Part shown: positions 45,563 to 55,914 of the stretch, piece by piece
Layout: the number at the start of each line of letters is the position of its first letter
Numbering within the stretch: position 1 is the first letter of the stretch
Source: Achatina immaculata
Taxonomy: Eukaryota; Mollusca; Gastropoda; Stylommatophora; Achatinidae
Reading direction: 5' to 3'
Length of the DNA: 64,000 bases
NCBI GenBank assembly: GCA_009760885.1
Contig: CM019716.1
Coordinates: forward strand, 1,617,501-1,681,500
Position numbers and translations under genes: made by a program
Notes under the pieces: generated by a model
The model's database searches: none
What the model was told of the DNA's origin: nothing
What the model saw: the letters and a program-made list of their open reading frames with translations, nothing else

Positions 45563-45850
45563 ATGGGGGACATTGCTAAGGCTGTACTGGACAGACGGCG
45601 AGAAAATAAAGAGCGGAAATGGACGAACAATGTAGCTGTGAGGAGACTGCTGGAGCTAGGACAGATGAAAGGCGCTGGCAGGAAATCGGAACTGTGTGGC
45701 AGAAAATGCATTGTAAAGAACCAACATTTGACAGGAATTATTAGCAAACATACTCTTGGGTGGATGCTGCGGCATGCGCCGGGGCATATATGAGGTCGTC
45801 CCGAATGCAGTGAAACCGGAGTCTGAATTTTGAACTTTGAAATTTGAACT
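45563..45850 (+). mobile_element. LINE C-terminal region, RNase H-type tail (copy 2)
   Basis: An open stretch reads DIAKAVLDRRRENKERKW, VRRLLELGQMKGAGRKSEL and 'IISKHTLGWMLRHAPGHI' to a stop, then GRPECSETGV in the same frame. It follows the layout of the fragment at 9115-9460 (S-TLQWVLE and so on). It is a fragment without RT. Confidence 0.55.
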
Positions 45851-46009
45851 TTGAAAACGAATATAGCAGTAGCATTATGAATACATAGCACTTTCATCTT
45901 AACAGAGAATATAGATCTGATACGCTTTAAAGCGTTTACAAATATAACTGGGATAATGTGACATATAAAAGTATTTTAATTATTACTCATCTATGTCCCT
46001 GGTACTGCA

Positions 46010-46171
46010 TGAATGATGTCCTTTGCAGCCGATGTAGTGAAGATGATAAAGAACAGCATTGTGTCGGACAGGAAGTGGGTTATTGCAGCTATTTTTTCCA
46101 GTCTCTAAGCGAAGATAAATAATAGGGGGGCAATACTTCTTTAGCAGACTCCACCACCGTGGGGAGTATGG
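46010..46171 (-). repeat. Dispersed repeat X, copy 3 (partial)
   Basis: Reverse complement has CCCCACGGTGGTGGAGTCTG, TAAAGAAGTATTGC, AATAACCCACTTCC and CATCTTCACTACATC, matching the right half of copy 1. It is joined to the truncated 3' side of the LINE at 46172. Confidence 0.8.
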
Positions 46172-47500
46172 CGGTATTTTTGTTGTTCTGTCTGTTCCTC
46201 TCCACGGATTCTTTAGTTGTTTTACTTTCTGATGTGCGATAGATGTCCTCCTTTAAATTTCCCTCATTGTATTTCCATTATTAGGTAGTAGTGCTCCACG
46301 ATATTCAAAACTCTCCACTTCTTTCAATTTTTCCTTATTGAATATATATTTCAGCTTTGCTTTGTCAGTTGTCATCAATTTAGTTTTCTTTGCACTAAGA
46401 TAGAGGTTCTGCTCTTCGCTGTTCTTACGGACTGACATAATTAGTTTTTCCATTCCTTTTTGTGTTGTGGACAGTAATAATGTGTCATCAGCATATCTAA
46501 TCTCTGGTATTTCATAACCTCCAATTGTTATGGCATAGCAAAATTCTTTGTCTACATCTTCTCTAACATTCCTCATTATATTTTCAGTATACAAGTTAAA
46601 TAAGTAATGCGACAATATGCAACCCTGACGGACCCCTTGTTTTATGTCAGACCAAGTTGTTGTTTCACCATTTATTCTTACTGCTGCCTATTGTTCTAGA
46701 TACAGCAGTGATGTTAATTGTATCAAATGTGTTGAAAATCCCATTTTTTTCCATTATTTCCCAAAGTTTCTGGTGCTGTCCACAATCAAATGCCTTTGAG
46801 TAGCCTATAAAAGATAAATAAAGATTCACATTAAACTCTCTGCATTTCTCTATTATTAATCCTATATTGAATATATGACCTCTTGATCCCATCCTTGCCT
46901 GAAACCAGCTTGGACCATATTGACTTCTTCTTCTATTTTCTTACGAAATCTACCCATTATGATTTTTAACAGAATTTTACTGGCATGACTAATCAGGGCA
47001 ATAGTTCTGTAGTTTGTGCATAATTTCAGGTTACCCTTTTTTGACAGTGGTATGAATACAGTTCTTTTCCATTCTTTTGGCCAAATACCTGAATGCCATA
47101 TCTTTTTACATAGTGCATGATAGATTGTTGCACATTCCTTTCCTCCTGCTGTAATAAGTTCAGCTGTTATCTCATCACATCCTGGTGACTTATCATTTTT
47201 CAGATTCTTTATTGCCCATAAAACGTCTTCTATTGTCGGTTCGGGTTCTTTCTCCTCCAATAATAATTCACACTGTTAATTTCTGTTTTCACAGTCAGTT
47301 GTTTTATACTTTCTTCTGCAACATTCCTTCCATCTTTCTAGAAATTCCTCTGTCTCTGTCAAGGTATTCCCCATCTTGCCACAAATTACATTTAGCTTAG
47401 GTGTGACATTCCTCGTCAATGTCTTCATTTCTTTAAACATTTCAATGTCTCTTCCACACTATTTGATACTGTCCCTCATACATACTTCTTTCAACGGTTA
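46172..47500 (-). mobile_element. LINE family A, RT-domain copy lacking its 3' end (A4)
   Basis: The minus strand carries 'PTIEDVLWAIKNLKNDKSPG', WPKEWKRTVFIPLSKKGN, 'EEEVNMVQAGFRQGWDQE', 'NLYTENIMRNVREDVDKE' and an intact EIRYADDTLLLSTTQKG box. Frames break near 46620 and 46880. Unlike other copies it lacks the C-terminal tail and tetranucleotide 3' end: homology stops at 46172 next to repeat X, so a deletion or rearrangement removed the 3' end. Confidence 0.93.
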
Positions 47501-47671
47501 GGGCAGTCATATTCTTTGACCGAGTGCGGTGCAACTTTGTTCATACAATCGGCACATGTCACATTTAATGTGTGCAAAATGGCACTCACCTCTCTTCATT
47601 ATTAGCTGAAACAAATGTGGTGCATTACCTTCTGAACGGCCCTCAAACAAACAAAGAAACAAACAAGAGCT

Positions 47672-47953
47672 TAATATTGAAGAAGGCTGGCTAGTGAAGA
47701 GGATTAAAGAGAGAAAACTGAAATATTTTGGACACATTAAACGTCATGATAATTTAGAGAAGACCATATTGGAAGGATACATAATGGGAAAAAGAAAAAG
47801 AGGAAGACCAAGACGAAGATGGCTGCAAGACATCGTTGACGATCTGGAAATGGATGCAACAGCAGCAGGCCATCTTGCTCACAACCGAGAGGCCTACAGG
47901 AGTGCTGTTTGGGAGGCAAAGTTCCGCAAGGGACATGCAAATGAATGAATGAA

Positions 47954-47957
<4 letters not shown>
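47672..47957 (+). mobile_element. LINE family A 3' end (A5), plus strand
   Basis: An open tail reads EEGWLVKRIKERKLKYFGHI, 'MGKRKRGRPRRRWLQDIVDD' and 'HNREAYRSAVWEAKFRKGHA', to a stop at about 47947, then (ATGA)n. No stop interrupts the 90 or so codons. It lies about 170 bp from the minus-strand copy A4, in opposite orientation. Confidence 0.93.

Positions 47958-47992
<35 letters not shown>
47958..47992. repeat. (AT)n microsatellite
   Basis: About 17 AT units directly after the (ATGA)n tail of the LINE. Confidence 0.97.
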
Positions 47993-47995
<3 letters not shown>

Positions 47996-47996
47996 G

Positions 47997-48245
47997 GATG
48001 GATGCCGCCCTGGTGTAGTGGATTAATCACTTGCTTGCCGACCAGGCCACCCGCTTTCAATTTCCATCCACCACAGTGACGGTCAGACCGACTCCCCTTG
48101 GGTTCACCCAGCCTCAAGAAAAAAAAAATGGGTACCAGGGTTAACGCTCTGGGAAGAAAGAGGAGTGACGCCGCTAGCTACGGAGTTAGTGCTGATGATG
48201 ACACTAGTCGGCAGTTTCTGGTCAACGGCTAGGCAGCAGAAGAGC
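47997..48245 (+). mobile_element. SINE-like repeat
   Basis: GCCCTGGTGTAGTGGATTAA resembles an A-box region. The B box is decayed. The body has TTGGGTTCACCCAGCCTC and GGGTACCAGGGTTAACGCTC, parallel to 43640-43700. Confidence 0.5.
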
Positions 48246-48784
48246 ATTTATAATTTGACTGTGTGCATTGATGCTGCTTCACAATGCGCGCGCGTGTGTA
48301 TATATATATATAATTTAAACGGAACACCCTTACCATAATATCGTAAGCTTCTATACAAGTATAATGCCAATAAGAAGAAAACTGTATTAGCGTTTATGAT
48401 TTCGTGTGAGCTGACTACATAATCTATTAAAAAAGCTTTCTGCGACTGCAGTAAACTCATGGACGTCTACCCTGCCAAAGTTACTCACTGCCAAGTCCCT
48501 TTCTCACACAGCAGTGATGATTAAGACAAGATCGTACGAACAACTGTGACCTGTCATTTCAAATACTTTTAACAGAAATCAGACACAGAGGAAAGTGGCC
48601 GCTGTCATCAAATGTGGTCAAGTATTTGTGAAGGAACGTAGTTTCGGATTAAAAAGATCTTTTGCGCATTATCTGTACAGATGGACCTCTCATTTCGTGG
48701 GTGTTAAATATTTTGCTTGTTGGTTTCTTTAGATCTATAATCATTTTAGTATCTCTTTTTTTCATAGATTTTTAAATCATAGAC
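48246..48784. other. Unassigned sequence
   Basis: Alternating GCGCGC and TATATA at 48283-48312. One unit of the TCATTTTAGTATCTC repeat at 48740. Confidence 0.5.
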
Positions 48785-48929
48785 TAAGCGATAGAGAAAG
48801 ACAAAGAAACAAGATATTTGACGGGGTAGAAGAGTGGCTCAGAGCACGGTCCAGCACACATCTTATTTAAAGAGCAAAGGACAGGTGGTTGTGGAAGTCA
48901 GTGAGAACTAGCGCTTGACCGGCATGGAC

Positions 48930-49400
48930 TAGAGAGAGAAGGAGACAGAAAGAGAGAGAAAGAGAGAGAGAGAGAAAGAGGCAGAAAGAGAGAGAAAGAG
49001 AGAGAAAGAGAGAGAGAAATAGAGAAAGAGAGAGAAATAAAGAGAGAGAAAGAGACAGAAAGAGACAGAAAGAGAGAGAGAAAGAGACAGATAGAAAGAG
49101 AGAGAAAGAGAGAGATAGAAAGAGACAGAAAGAGAGAGAGAAGAGACAGAAAGAGAGAGAAAGAGAGAGAGAGAGAAAGAGGCAGAAAGAGAGAGAAAGA
49201 GAGAGAAAGAGAGAGAGAAATAGAGAAAGAGAGAGAAATAAAGAGAGAGAAAGAGACAGAAAGAGACAGAAAGAGAGAGAGAAAGAGACAGATAGAAAGA
49301 GAGAGAAAGAGAGAGATAGAAAGAGACAGAAAGAGAGAGAGAAGAGAGACAGAAAGAGAGAGACAGAAGAGAGAGACAGACAGAAAAGGAGAGAAAGGCA
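48930..49400. repeat. GA-rich tract with a 201-bp higher-order duplication
   Basis: AGAGAGAAAGAG modules with GACAG and GATAG interruptions. The pattern from GGCAGAAAGAG at 48980 recurs at 49181, 201 bp later, for most of its length. The minus-strand frame of 161 codons is an artefact. Confidence 0.93.
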
Positions 49401-49410
49401 GAAAAGAGAA

Positions 49411-49665
49411 TCATTTTAGTGCCTGCAGACCTGTAATTATTTTAACATTTCTCTCTTTTATAGACCTATATATGCATTTTAGTGTCTCTTTCTTTTATTA
49501 GACTTATAATCATTTTAATATCTCTTTCTTTCATAAAATTATACTCATTTTAGTGTCTCCTCTCGTTAGACCTATAATCATTTTAAGGCCTCTTTCTTTT
49601 AAAGATTTATAATCATTTTAGTATCTCTTTCCTTCACTGGATCTTTAGCTATTTTAGCGTCTACA
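49411..49665. repeat. Degenerate repeat of about 35 bp
   Basis: Units of type GACCTATAATCATTTTAGTA then TCTCTTTCTTTTA, about seven. A related unit lies at 48730-48775, on the other side of the GA-rich tract. Confidence 0.85.
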
Positions 49666-50084
49666 TCTTTTTTACACCAACTGCAATATCCTTCCCTCCC
49701 TCTTTCCCCCCCCCCCCTCTCTCTCTCTCACCCCACTCTCTAAAACTAAAATATGGCAAGATTTCTTAATCCCACTTCCCATGCTGCCATTATCTGAGAG
49801 TTTTTTCTCTGATCATAATCTGAACATGTCATAGTCTGATTATTCTCAGACATGTCATCAGAATGAAAGTTCATCTTTTTTGTTGTTGTCTAATACGATA
49901 TTTGTGTAATTTGGTTCTCCTTTTATCTACCTTGCACGTCAAAGAGGCGCCCACACACGGCGAACTGTACACCTGGCGCTTGCTTCAACAGGTATATACC
50001 CAAAGGTCAAAAACATATTTATGTATTTTTCTTCTAAATATGTTTTTTTTTCTCTTTTCCTGATTCTCATTCTCTACTTATTTA
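49666..50084. other. Unassigned sequence
   Basis: C-run and (CT)n at 49706-49730. Otherwise nothing recognised. Confidence 0.5.
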
Positions 50085-50390
50085 AGATTAGACTGGTGGA
50101 GTCACAGTGACTCAATAGGCAGCGTCATTAAATAACTTAGCAAAAGAGTCATAGAGATAGAGTTGCTCAGCAGATAATGTCAAAGAATCAGAGTGACTCA
50201 ATCTTTAGTGTTAAGGAATGATAGTGACTCAAAAGACAATGTCAGGGAATCAGAGTGACTCAGTCCTTAGTGTTAAGGAATGATAGTGACTCAAAAGACA
50301 ACGTAAGAGAACCAGAGCGACTCAGTTGACAAAAAAAAATCAGAATAACTCAACAGGCAATGTCAGATCATCAGAGGAATTCAACACGAA
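50085..50390. repeat. Degenerate GTGACTCA-containing repeat
   Basis: AATGATAGTGACTCAAAAGA and AATCAGAGTGACTCAGTC alternate, with about 60-bp composite units at 50175-50300. Confidence 0.85.
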
Positions 50391-50416
50391 AATTCAATTA
50401 GTGACCGAGAAGAGAG

Positions 50417-50478
50417 ACAGGCAGACAGATAGATAGATAGATAGACAGACAGATAGATAGATAGATAGATAGACAGAC

Positions 50479-50541
<63 letters not shown>

Positions 50542-50554
50542 CAGACAGGCAGAC

Positions 50555-50619
<65 letters not shown>

Positions 50620-50620
50620 C
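50417..50620. repeat. (GATA)n/(GACA)n microsatellite
   Basis: Long GATA runs interrupted by short GACA blocks. Confidence 0.99.
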
Positions 50621-50838
50621 TCTTCTAACAGTGTCAGAGTCAGATACTACTAACAATATCAGAGAGTCAGATACTACAAAAGCAGAAGTAAGGGTAGACC
50701 AAAAGAGACATGGAGAAGAACAACAGAAAGGATGTTGAGCAATAGAGGGCTCACCTGGGCAAGAGCAGAAAAAAAGGCGAAGGACAGGCATTTGTGGAAA
50801 ACCCTTGCGGAAGCCCCATGTGCCCTGGGCACTTAAGG

Positions 50839-50878
<40 letters not shown>

Positions 50879-51565
50879 CTACAAACAATATCAGAGAGTC
50901 AAATACTATTAACAATGTCAGAGAGTCAGATACTACTAACAGTGTCAGAGAGTCAGACAGTGCTAACAGAGTCAGAGTCAGATACTTCTAACAGTGTCAG
51001 ATAGTCAGATACTACTAATAGTGTCAAAGAGCTAGATACTGCTAACAATGTCAGAGAGTCAGATACTATTAACAAAAGAGCTAGATACTGCTAACAATGT
51101 CAGAGAGTCAGATACTACTAACAATATCAGAGAGTGAGATAGTACTAACAATGTCAGAGAGTCAGATACTATTAACAATGTCAGAGAGTCAGATACTACT
51201 AACAATGTCATAGAGTCAGATACTACTAACAATCTAAGAGAGTCAGATACTATTAACAAAAGAGCTAGATACTGCTAACAATGTCAGAGAGTCAGATACT
51301 ACTAACAATATCAGAGAGTCAGATACTACTAACAATATCAGAGAGTCAGATACTACTAACAATATCAGAGAGTCAAATAGTACTAACAATGTCAGAGAGT
51401 CAAATACTACTAACAATGTCAGAGAGTCAGAGTCAGATAATACTAACAGTGTCAGAGAGTCAGATACTACTAACAGTGTCAGAGAGTCAGATACAACTAA
51501 TAGTGTCAAAGAGCTAGATACTGCTAACAATGTCAGAGTCAGATACTGTTAGCAGTGTCAGAGAA
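50621..51565. repeat. 27-bp minisatellite, split by a LINE insertion
   Basis: Unit CAGATACTACTAACAATGTC then AGAGAGT, about 28 copies, with ATTAACA and AATATC variants. The left few units (50621-50680) are separated from the rest by the insertion at 50681-50874. A block with TATTAACAAAAGAGCTAG occurs at 51067 and 51251, indicating higher-order duplication. Confidence 0.97.
50681..50874 (+). mobile_element. 5'-truncated LINE 3' end (family C) with target-site duplication
   Basis: The plus strand reads 'SRGRPKETWRRTTERML'-like sequence, SNRGLTWARAEKKAKDRHLW and KTLAEAPCALGT-stop, matching the family C tail at 41190 (LSNRGLTQTKEGEKKTKDMR, ALGI). It ends in (GA)n. GATACTACAAA occurs on both sides (50670-50680 and 50875-50885), an 11-bp target-site duplication, and the array unit reads through once the insert is removed. 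Confidence 0.93.
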
Positions 51566-51778
51566 TCAAAGTACATCCCTTTTAGCATTTCTTTTTAAAA
51601 CAATCAAACAAACAAAGAAACAAAGAAACAAGCATACAAACAAACAAACAAACAAATAAAAATATGCTTATTTGCAAGAACTAAACACCAAGTACATTAT
51701 TCGAGTGGCATGTCACCTCTTCAGACGCAAGCACACATCAAATGGACCAGCCATAGTTTCCCCAAACTCTCTGATCTA

Positions 51779-52009
51779 CAGGGTGTCCCAAAAATCCCCG
51801 TTCACATCTAAAGGAGCTCTTTAGAGTAACAGTTACCTCCGTAAACACCAAATGTTTTGATAAAAGCCCTCCTTTGAGTGGGAGAGAGTCATCTGTTTGT
51901 GTCTAGAAAGAAAAAGCAACTATGTAGAGATTGTTTTATAACTAAAGATACGATTTTGTTAAAAGTGTTAATTTTTTCCCCTTGTAGGGAGTTTTTTGGG
52001 GGCACCCTG
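51779..52009. mobile_element. MITE-like element with CAGGGTG termini
   Basis: The left end CAGGGTGTCCCAAAAATCCC and right end TTTTTTGGGGGCACCCTG are inverted repeats about 230 bp apart. CAGGGTGTCCCAAAA is typical of some mariner-type ends. The left flank is TA; the right flank is TC, so the target duplication is imperfect or the right border is off. No coding capacity. Confidence 0.6.
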
Positions 52010-53234
52010 TCTTTTATTATCTGCGCATAATATGCTTTTGTGTGTTCCCAAGTGTGGAGCAGAGAACAGTGGGTGCCTTTTTCAAAATGAAGTAGGGTGG
52101 CTGTCCATTCAACCCAACTGTAAACAATGAATGTCAAGTACTTGTGTTATGAAAACTGATTCTAAATTCTAAGAATATCGCTCAGCAATGCGAGGCACAC
52201 TATACTGTAAAGAAATTATTGTACACAGTGTATTAAGTGAAAATAATATATCAAAATCAAACGTAATGCATATGGCAGTGCGCTAAACACTGGATAGTTC
52301 ATTAACACTTGGACAGAACTCCTATGTATAGCAACATGAATTTTAAATATAGAAGTACAAGCCGACAGTTTTGAGGTACAATAATTCAAACACACAAATA
52401 AAAAATATATAGTTAGCAAACATGAAAACCTCCAGAACAGCGTTAATAATCATGAAAGCCTAAATTACAGACATAAACTTCAAGTACAGACTTGCAAACC
52501 TCAAATACAGACTTAACACATTTCTCAAGTGCTGATTCGGCAAACCTCAAGTACACAGCTAAAAGGAAACAAAAGAGAAAAAAAAACATGCAAATCTCAA
52601 GAACAAACCTCACAAGTACATTACCACCTTCATGTACATAGTTAACAAGCAAAGAGAAGTGCAAATAGCAACTAAAAAAAAAAAACAAAATACAAAAACC
52701 TTAAGTACAGAGTTAGGAAACACGCACAGCTCAGTTTTTTGAAATACAGAAATGCAGAATGAAAGTACAAGTTTAGATTACTTGGAGGCAACAAAACTAA
52801 GCCACAGCAAAGTGTGACAGCAACGTAAGGAATGATTAGCTGACAAATAAATGAGAATCACAGAAAACCCACGGTGACATGAGACAAAGAATACACAAGA
52901 ATTATTTAGACTTGAATCTTAAGACTCCAGTAGGGACGAGCAACCTTCAGCCCTTCAGAGGTCACACCACCACGAAGCGTCCCTTTAAAAAAAAAAGGGA
53001 GGAAAGCTGCACAAAGTCTTTAATACAGTTTTTATCCCATGCCATCTGGAGACGACACGTGACATCGTAAACACAGAAACTGTTACTAGAAATCAAGCTT
53101 TCACATGTCTCCAGTTTTACACATGTAGCGGAGATGACATGCGAAAAGAGCATACTGTACAACAGTAGTATCAGCCAAACACGTTTATATAGAGAGAGTT
53201 TCCTAAATGATATACTAGGCTCTGTCCAGTATAA
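52010..53234. other. Unassigned, with a degenerate repeat
   Basis: CTCAAGTACAGACTTGCAAA-like phrases recur at 52475-52720. No gene recognised. Confidence 0.5.
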
Positions 53235-53770
53235 TGTTTGGAGCAACAATAACAGCTGATGGCAAGTGCACAAATGAAATAAAATCAGGAATAGCTAAGG
53301 CAAAGGCAGCTTGTTATGATACGAATAAGATACAAACATATAAGATGACCATAAAAGTGGGGAAAAAGGAGTCTTACAATGCTTTATACAGCCAGTAATT
53401 GATATATTGTTGTGAAACTTGGACAGAACAAAAAGATGGCAAAAGCGCTGAAAGAAACAGAGATGTGGTCTTGGTGAAAAATGAAAAAAAAAAGACCTGG
53501 AAAAAAACAAACGAAGATATGTCCCCAGAGAAGTTTCAGAACAGAGAAAGCTGGTTAAAATATTAAGAAAAAAAAGTCAAAATTTCGCGGAAACGTTATG
53601 AGAAGACAGAACTTAGAGGACCTAGTAATCACTGGAAAATTCGAGGGAAAAAGGAAAAGAGAAAGGCCAAGAGAAAAAAATCTCTCAGTGGACGGACTGG
53701 CCAAGTGGCATGGCACAAGAGAAGCTTCTGAATTAATTCGACCGCACAAACTGAAGATGCATGATCGCCA
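53235..53770 (+). mobile_element. LINE C-terminal fragment (family F-like, copy 5)
   Basis: The plus strand reads FGATITADGKCTNEIKSGI, AKAKAACY, CCETWTEQ, and later MRRQNLEDLVITGKFEGKRK and RERPREKN. The order matches 61868-62575. Many indels; inactive. Confidence 0.85.
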
Positions 53771-53963
53771 ACGCTGTCCTGCACAGCATGTAAAACTAAT
53801 AACAATACATTATAATTAGGGACAGTGCATGATGACCAACGCTGTCCGGCACAGCATGTAAAACTAATAACAATACAGTATAATTAGGGACAGTGCATGA
53901 TGACCAACGCTGTCCGGCACAGCATGTAAAACTAATAACAATACAGTATAATTAGGGACAGTG
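53760..53963. repeat. 68-bp tandem repeat, 3 copies
   Basis: Units start CATGATCGCCAACGCTGTCC at 53760, then CATGATGACCAACGCTGTCC at 53828 and 53896. The first overlaps the end of the LINE (the block corresponding to the ANA-QHG C-terminus), so the repeat grew from the LINE 3' end. Confidence 0.95.
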
Positions 53964-54029
53964 CACGCAGCTCTACCTATGTTCTGACTGTCCCTGGACT
54001 GAAGACATTATAATTATCTTTTTTGTTTA
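53964..54029. other. Spacer between repeat and SINE
   Basis: No feature recognised. Confidence 0.3.
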
Positions 54030-54200
54030 TGGATGCCTTGTGGCCGAGTGGTTAGCGTGGTGCCCTCTCCGTGGTTATACACGTGTTCGACCTTATAGAG
54101 TCTTCGGTCATATTCACAGGCATCCTTTCACTATTTTCTTCTCTTTGCATCTGAAGATCTTTATATACATTTTTTCAAGACTAATGTTTGCCTGTTGTAG
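54030..54200 (+). mobile_element. tRNA-derived SINE-like repeat
   Basis: TGGCCGAGTGGTTAGCGTGG is a good tRNA A-box segment (Leu/Ser-like). GTGTTCGACC about 35 bp later fits a B box. It does not fold into a full tRNA that I can see, so I call it SINE-like rather than a tRNA gene. Confidence 0.65.
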
Positions 54201-54489
54201 TCTTGTATTAAGGAAAAGTGCTGAGACTTTACTTTTTGTTTTAGTGGATGTAAGATTCATATGAAAGCGGCAGGGACGTGTAGCACAGAGAATTTTAACC
54301 TTCAGGATTGTTCATATTCCTATAAAGAGCACTAGTTCGTGAAGCCAACATAAAGACGCAGCTACGAAAGCGTCTAAGAGCTCGGTCCATTGTTTCTGTT
54401 ACAGATTACATCTGTAAAACTTTGGCAGAATCAGTCATGAGAAAAATGATGCCCACCTGCGTTAATAGCGCCTTCTAAGACAGAAGAAC

Positions 54490-54680
54490 ACTTGAGCAGC
54501 GAAGTGGTTAGTGCACTTGCCTTTCATGATGGAAGATCAATGGTTAGAACTTGATCTCCCTTTCCCCCCCCTCCCCCACGCCACGAGATGTATAAGTAGG
54601 TACCGTGTACGGGATCTGTAGTTTGGGTAGGAGACGAATTCTCTGGTGCACCTGCAGGACTGGATTATATAGACACTAAC
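54490..54680 (+). mobile_element. tRNA-derived SINE-like repeat
   Basis: AGCGAAGTGGTTAGTGCACT (A-box region), GATGGAAGATCAATGGTTAG (B-box region, decayed), then GTATAAGTAGGTACC-like body. The head matches the SINE at 35970-36090 (GCGAAGTGATTAGTGCATTG). Confidence 0.65.
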
Positions 54681-54939
54681 CTTCCTGATTGTTATGGTAG
54701 GGCGACGTTTACTTTTGCTCTTTCAGACTTTAAGGGGCATTTTCTGATATCAGTGTAATTTGAAATACTGGCGCAGTCAGAAGAGTATTGGGTAACCTGC
54801 GTGATGCAGAACTTACATTACCAGCAAAGATGGCTTTGCAATGGCAGGTTCCGATCTCTTATTGAAAGGTGGGAGACAATCCAGCCAAAGTTAACTTTCT
54901 GGTTGAAAAAGCTGAAGATAGATGATATAAGACGAAGCA

Positions 54940-54975
<36 letters not shown>

Positions 54976-55299
54976 AGGGAATATCGCTTCTCTGACTCTT
55001 CTGTTCTTGTCTCATTTTCCTTATTTACTCCTGGCCATCCACCCCGCCCATCTTCCATTAGCAAGCCGTCGAGTAAGTAATTTTCATGTAACAAATTGCC
55101 TCACATGTGCTTACGTTTACAGTCATGTGCCTCGAAGAACGAAGTTTCTCATCTTAACAAATTACTCACAGTATACTCTACAATCTGATTGGTGCTAGAT
55201 TGGATGAGCGGATTTGTACTTGTGTGAGGCTTCGTTTTACAACAGTCTATGCTAATACTTCATGATTCAGTGTTGAAGCATTTATTATGGAGAGAATAG
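54681..55299. other. Unassigned sequence
   Basis: (GA)n followed by a G run at 54940-54976. No gene recognised. Confidence 0.5.
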
Positions 55300-55775
55300 G
55301 AGAAATGAATGTTTTCTTATGTTTCTTTTGTGAGATATTTCTCTCTGAATTTCTCCAGCCTTTTGACAGTCAGTCAGTCAGTCATTTGCATGTTCCTTGT
55401 GGAACTTTGCCTCCCTTACAGCTCTCCTATAGGCTCTCAGTTGTAAGCAAGATGCTATGCTGCTGATGCGTCCATTCGCAGATCATCAACGATATCTTGC
55501 AACCGTCTTCGCTTTGGTCTTCCTTTTTCTTTTTCCCATTATGTACCCTTCCAAGACTGTCTTCTGTAAATTATCATGACGTTTAATATGTCCAAAATAT
55601 TTAAGTTTTCTCTGTTTAATCTTCCTTACTAGTCATCCTTCTTCAATATTAAGTTCATGTAGTATGGACATATTTGTTCATTTTTGTGTTCAAGATATTT
55701 GAAGGACTCTTCTGTAGCATTTTACATTCAAAGACATTTCTGACAGACTGAAGTAAATACGTTCGCTCTACCCCC
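55300..55775 (+). repeat. Dispersed repeat Y, copy 1, split by a LINE
   Basis: TTTCTTTTGTGAGATATTTC on the left and ACTGAAGTAAATACGTTCGC on the right are adjacent in the copy at 58235-58340 but are separated here by the LINE at 55370-55740. Class unknown. Confidence 0.8.
55370..55740 (-). mobile_element. LINE family A 3' end (A6) with target-site duplication
   Basis: A minus-strand C-terminal tail with a (TGAC)n 3' tail (GTCAGTCAGTCAGTCA on the plus strand). TGACAG occurs at 55364-55369 and 55741-55746 and gives the target duplication. The unoccupied paralogue at 58235-58340 confirms the borders. The coding tail is frameshifted. Confidence 0.93.
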
Positions 55776-55914
55776 CCCCCCCCCCGCCCCCCTGGAGCGA
55801 GCTGCTCCTCCGAGATGTCAGCTCGCGAACCGTGAGAGGAAACCGGGGGTCAGTGTGAGGACGTGGACATCCTTGAAAGTCCTGGCCTGAAAGGGGAAAC
55901 TGTTAGAAGATCAC
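55776..55914. other. C-rich spacer
   Basis: C run at 55769-55797, broken once by G; nothing else. Confidence 0.5.

Noticed and set aside
48929..49414. 161-codon Ser/Leu-rich frame
   Set aside because: Translation of a GA-rich low-complexity tract.
54030..54200. Functional tRNA-Leu or tRNA-Ser gene
   Set aside because: A- and B-box-like segments are present but I could not build an acceptor stem; a SINE head is the simpler explanation.
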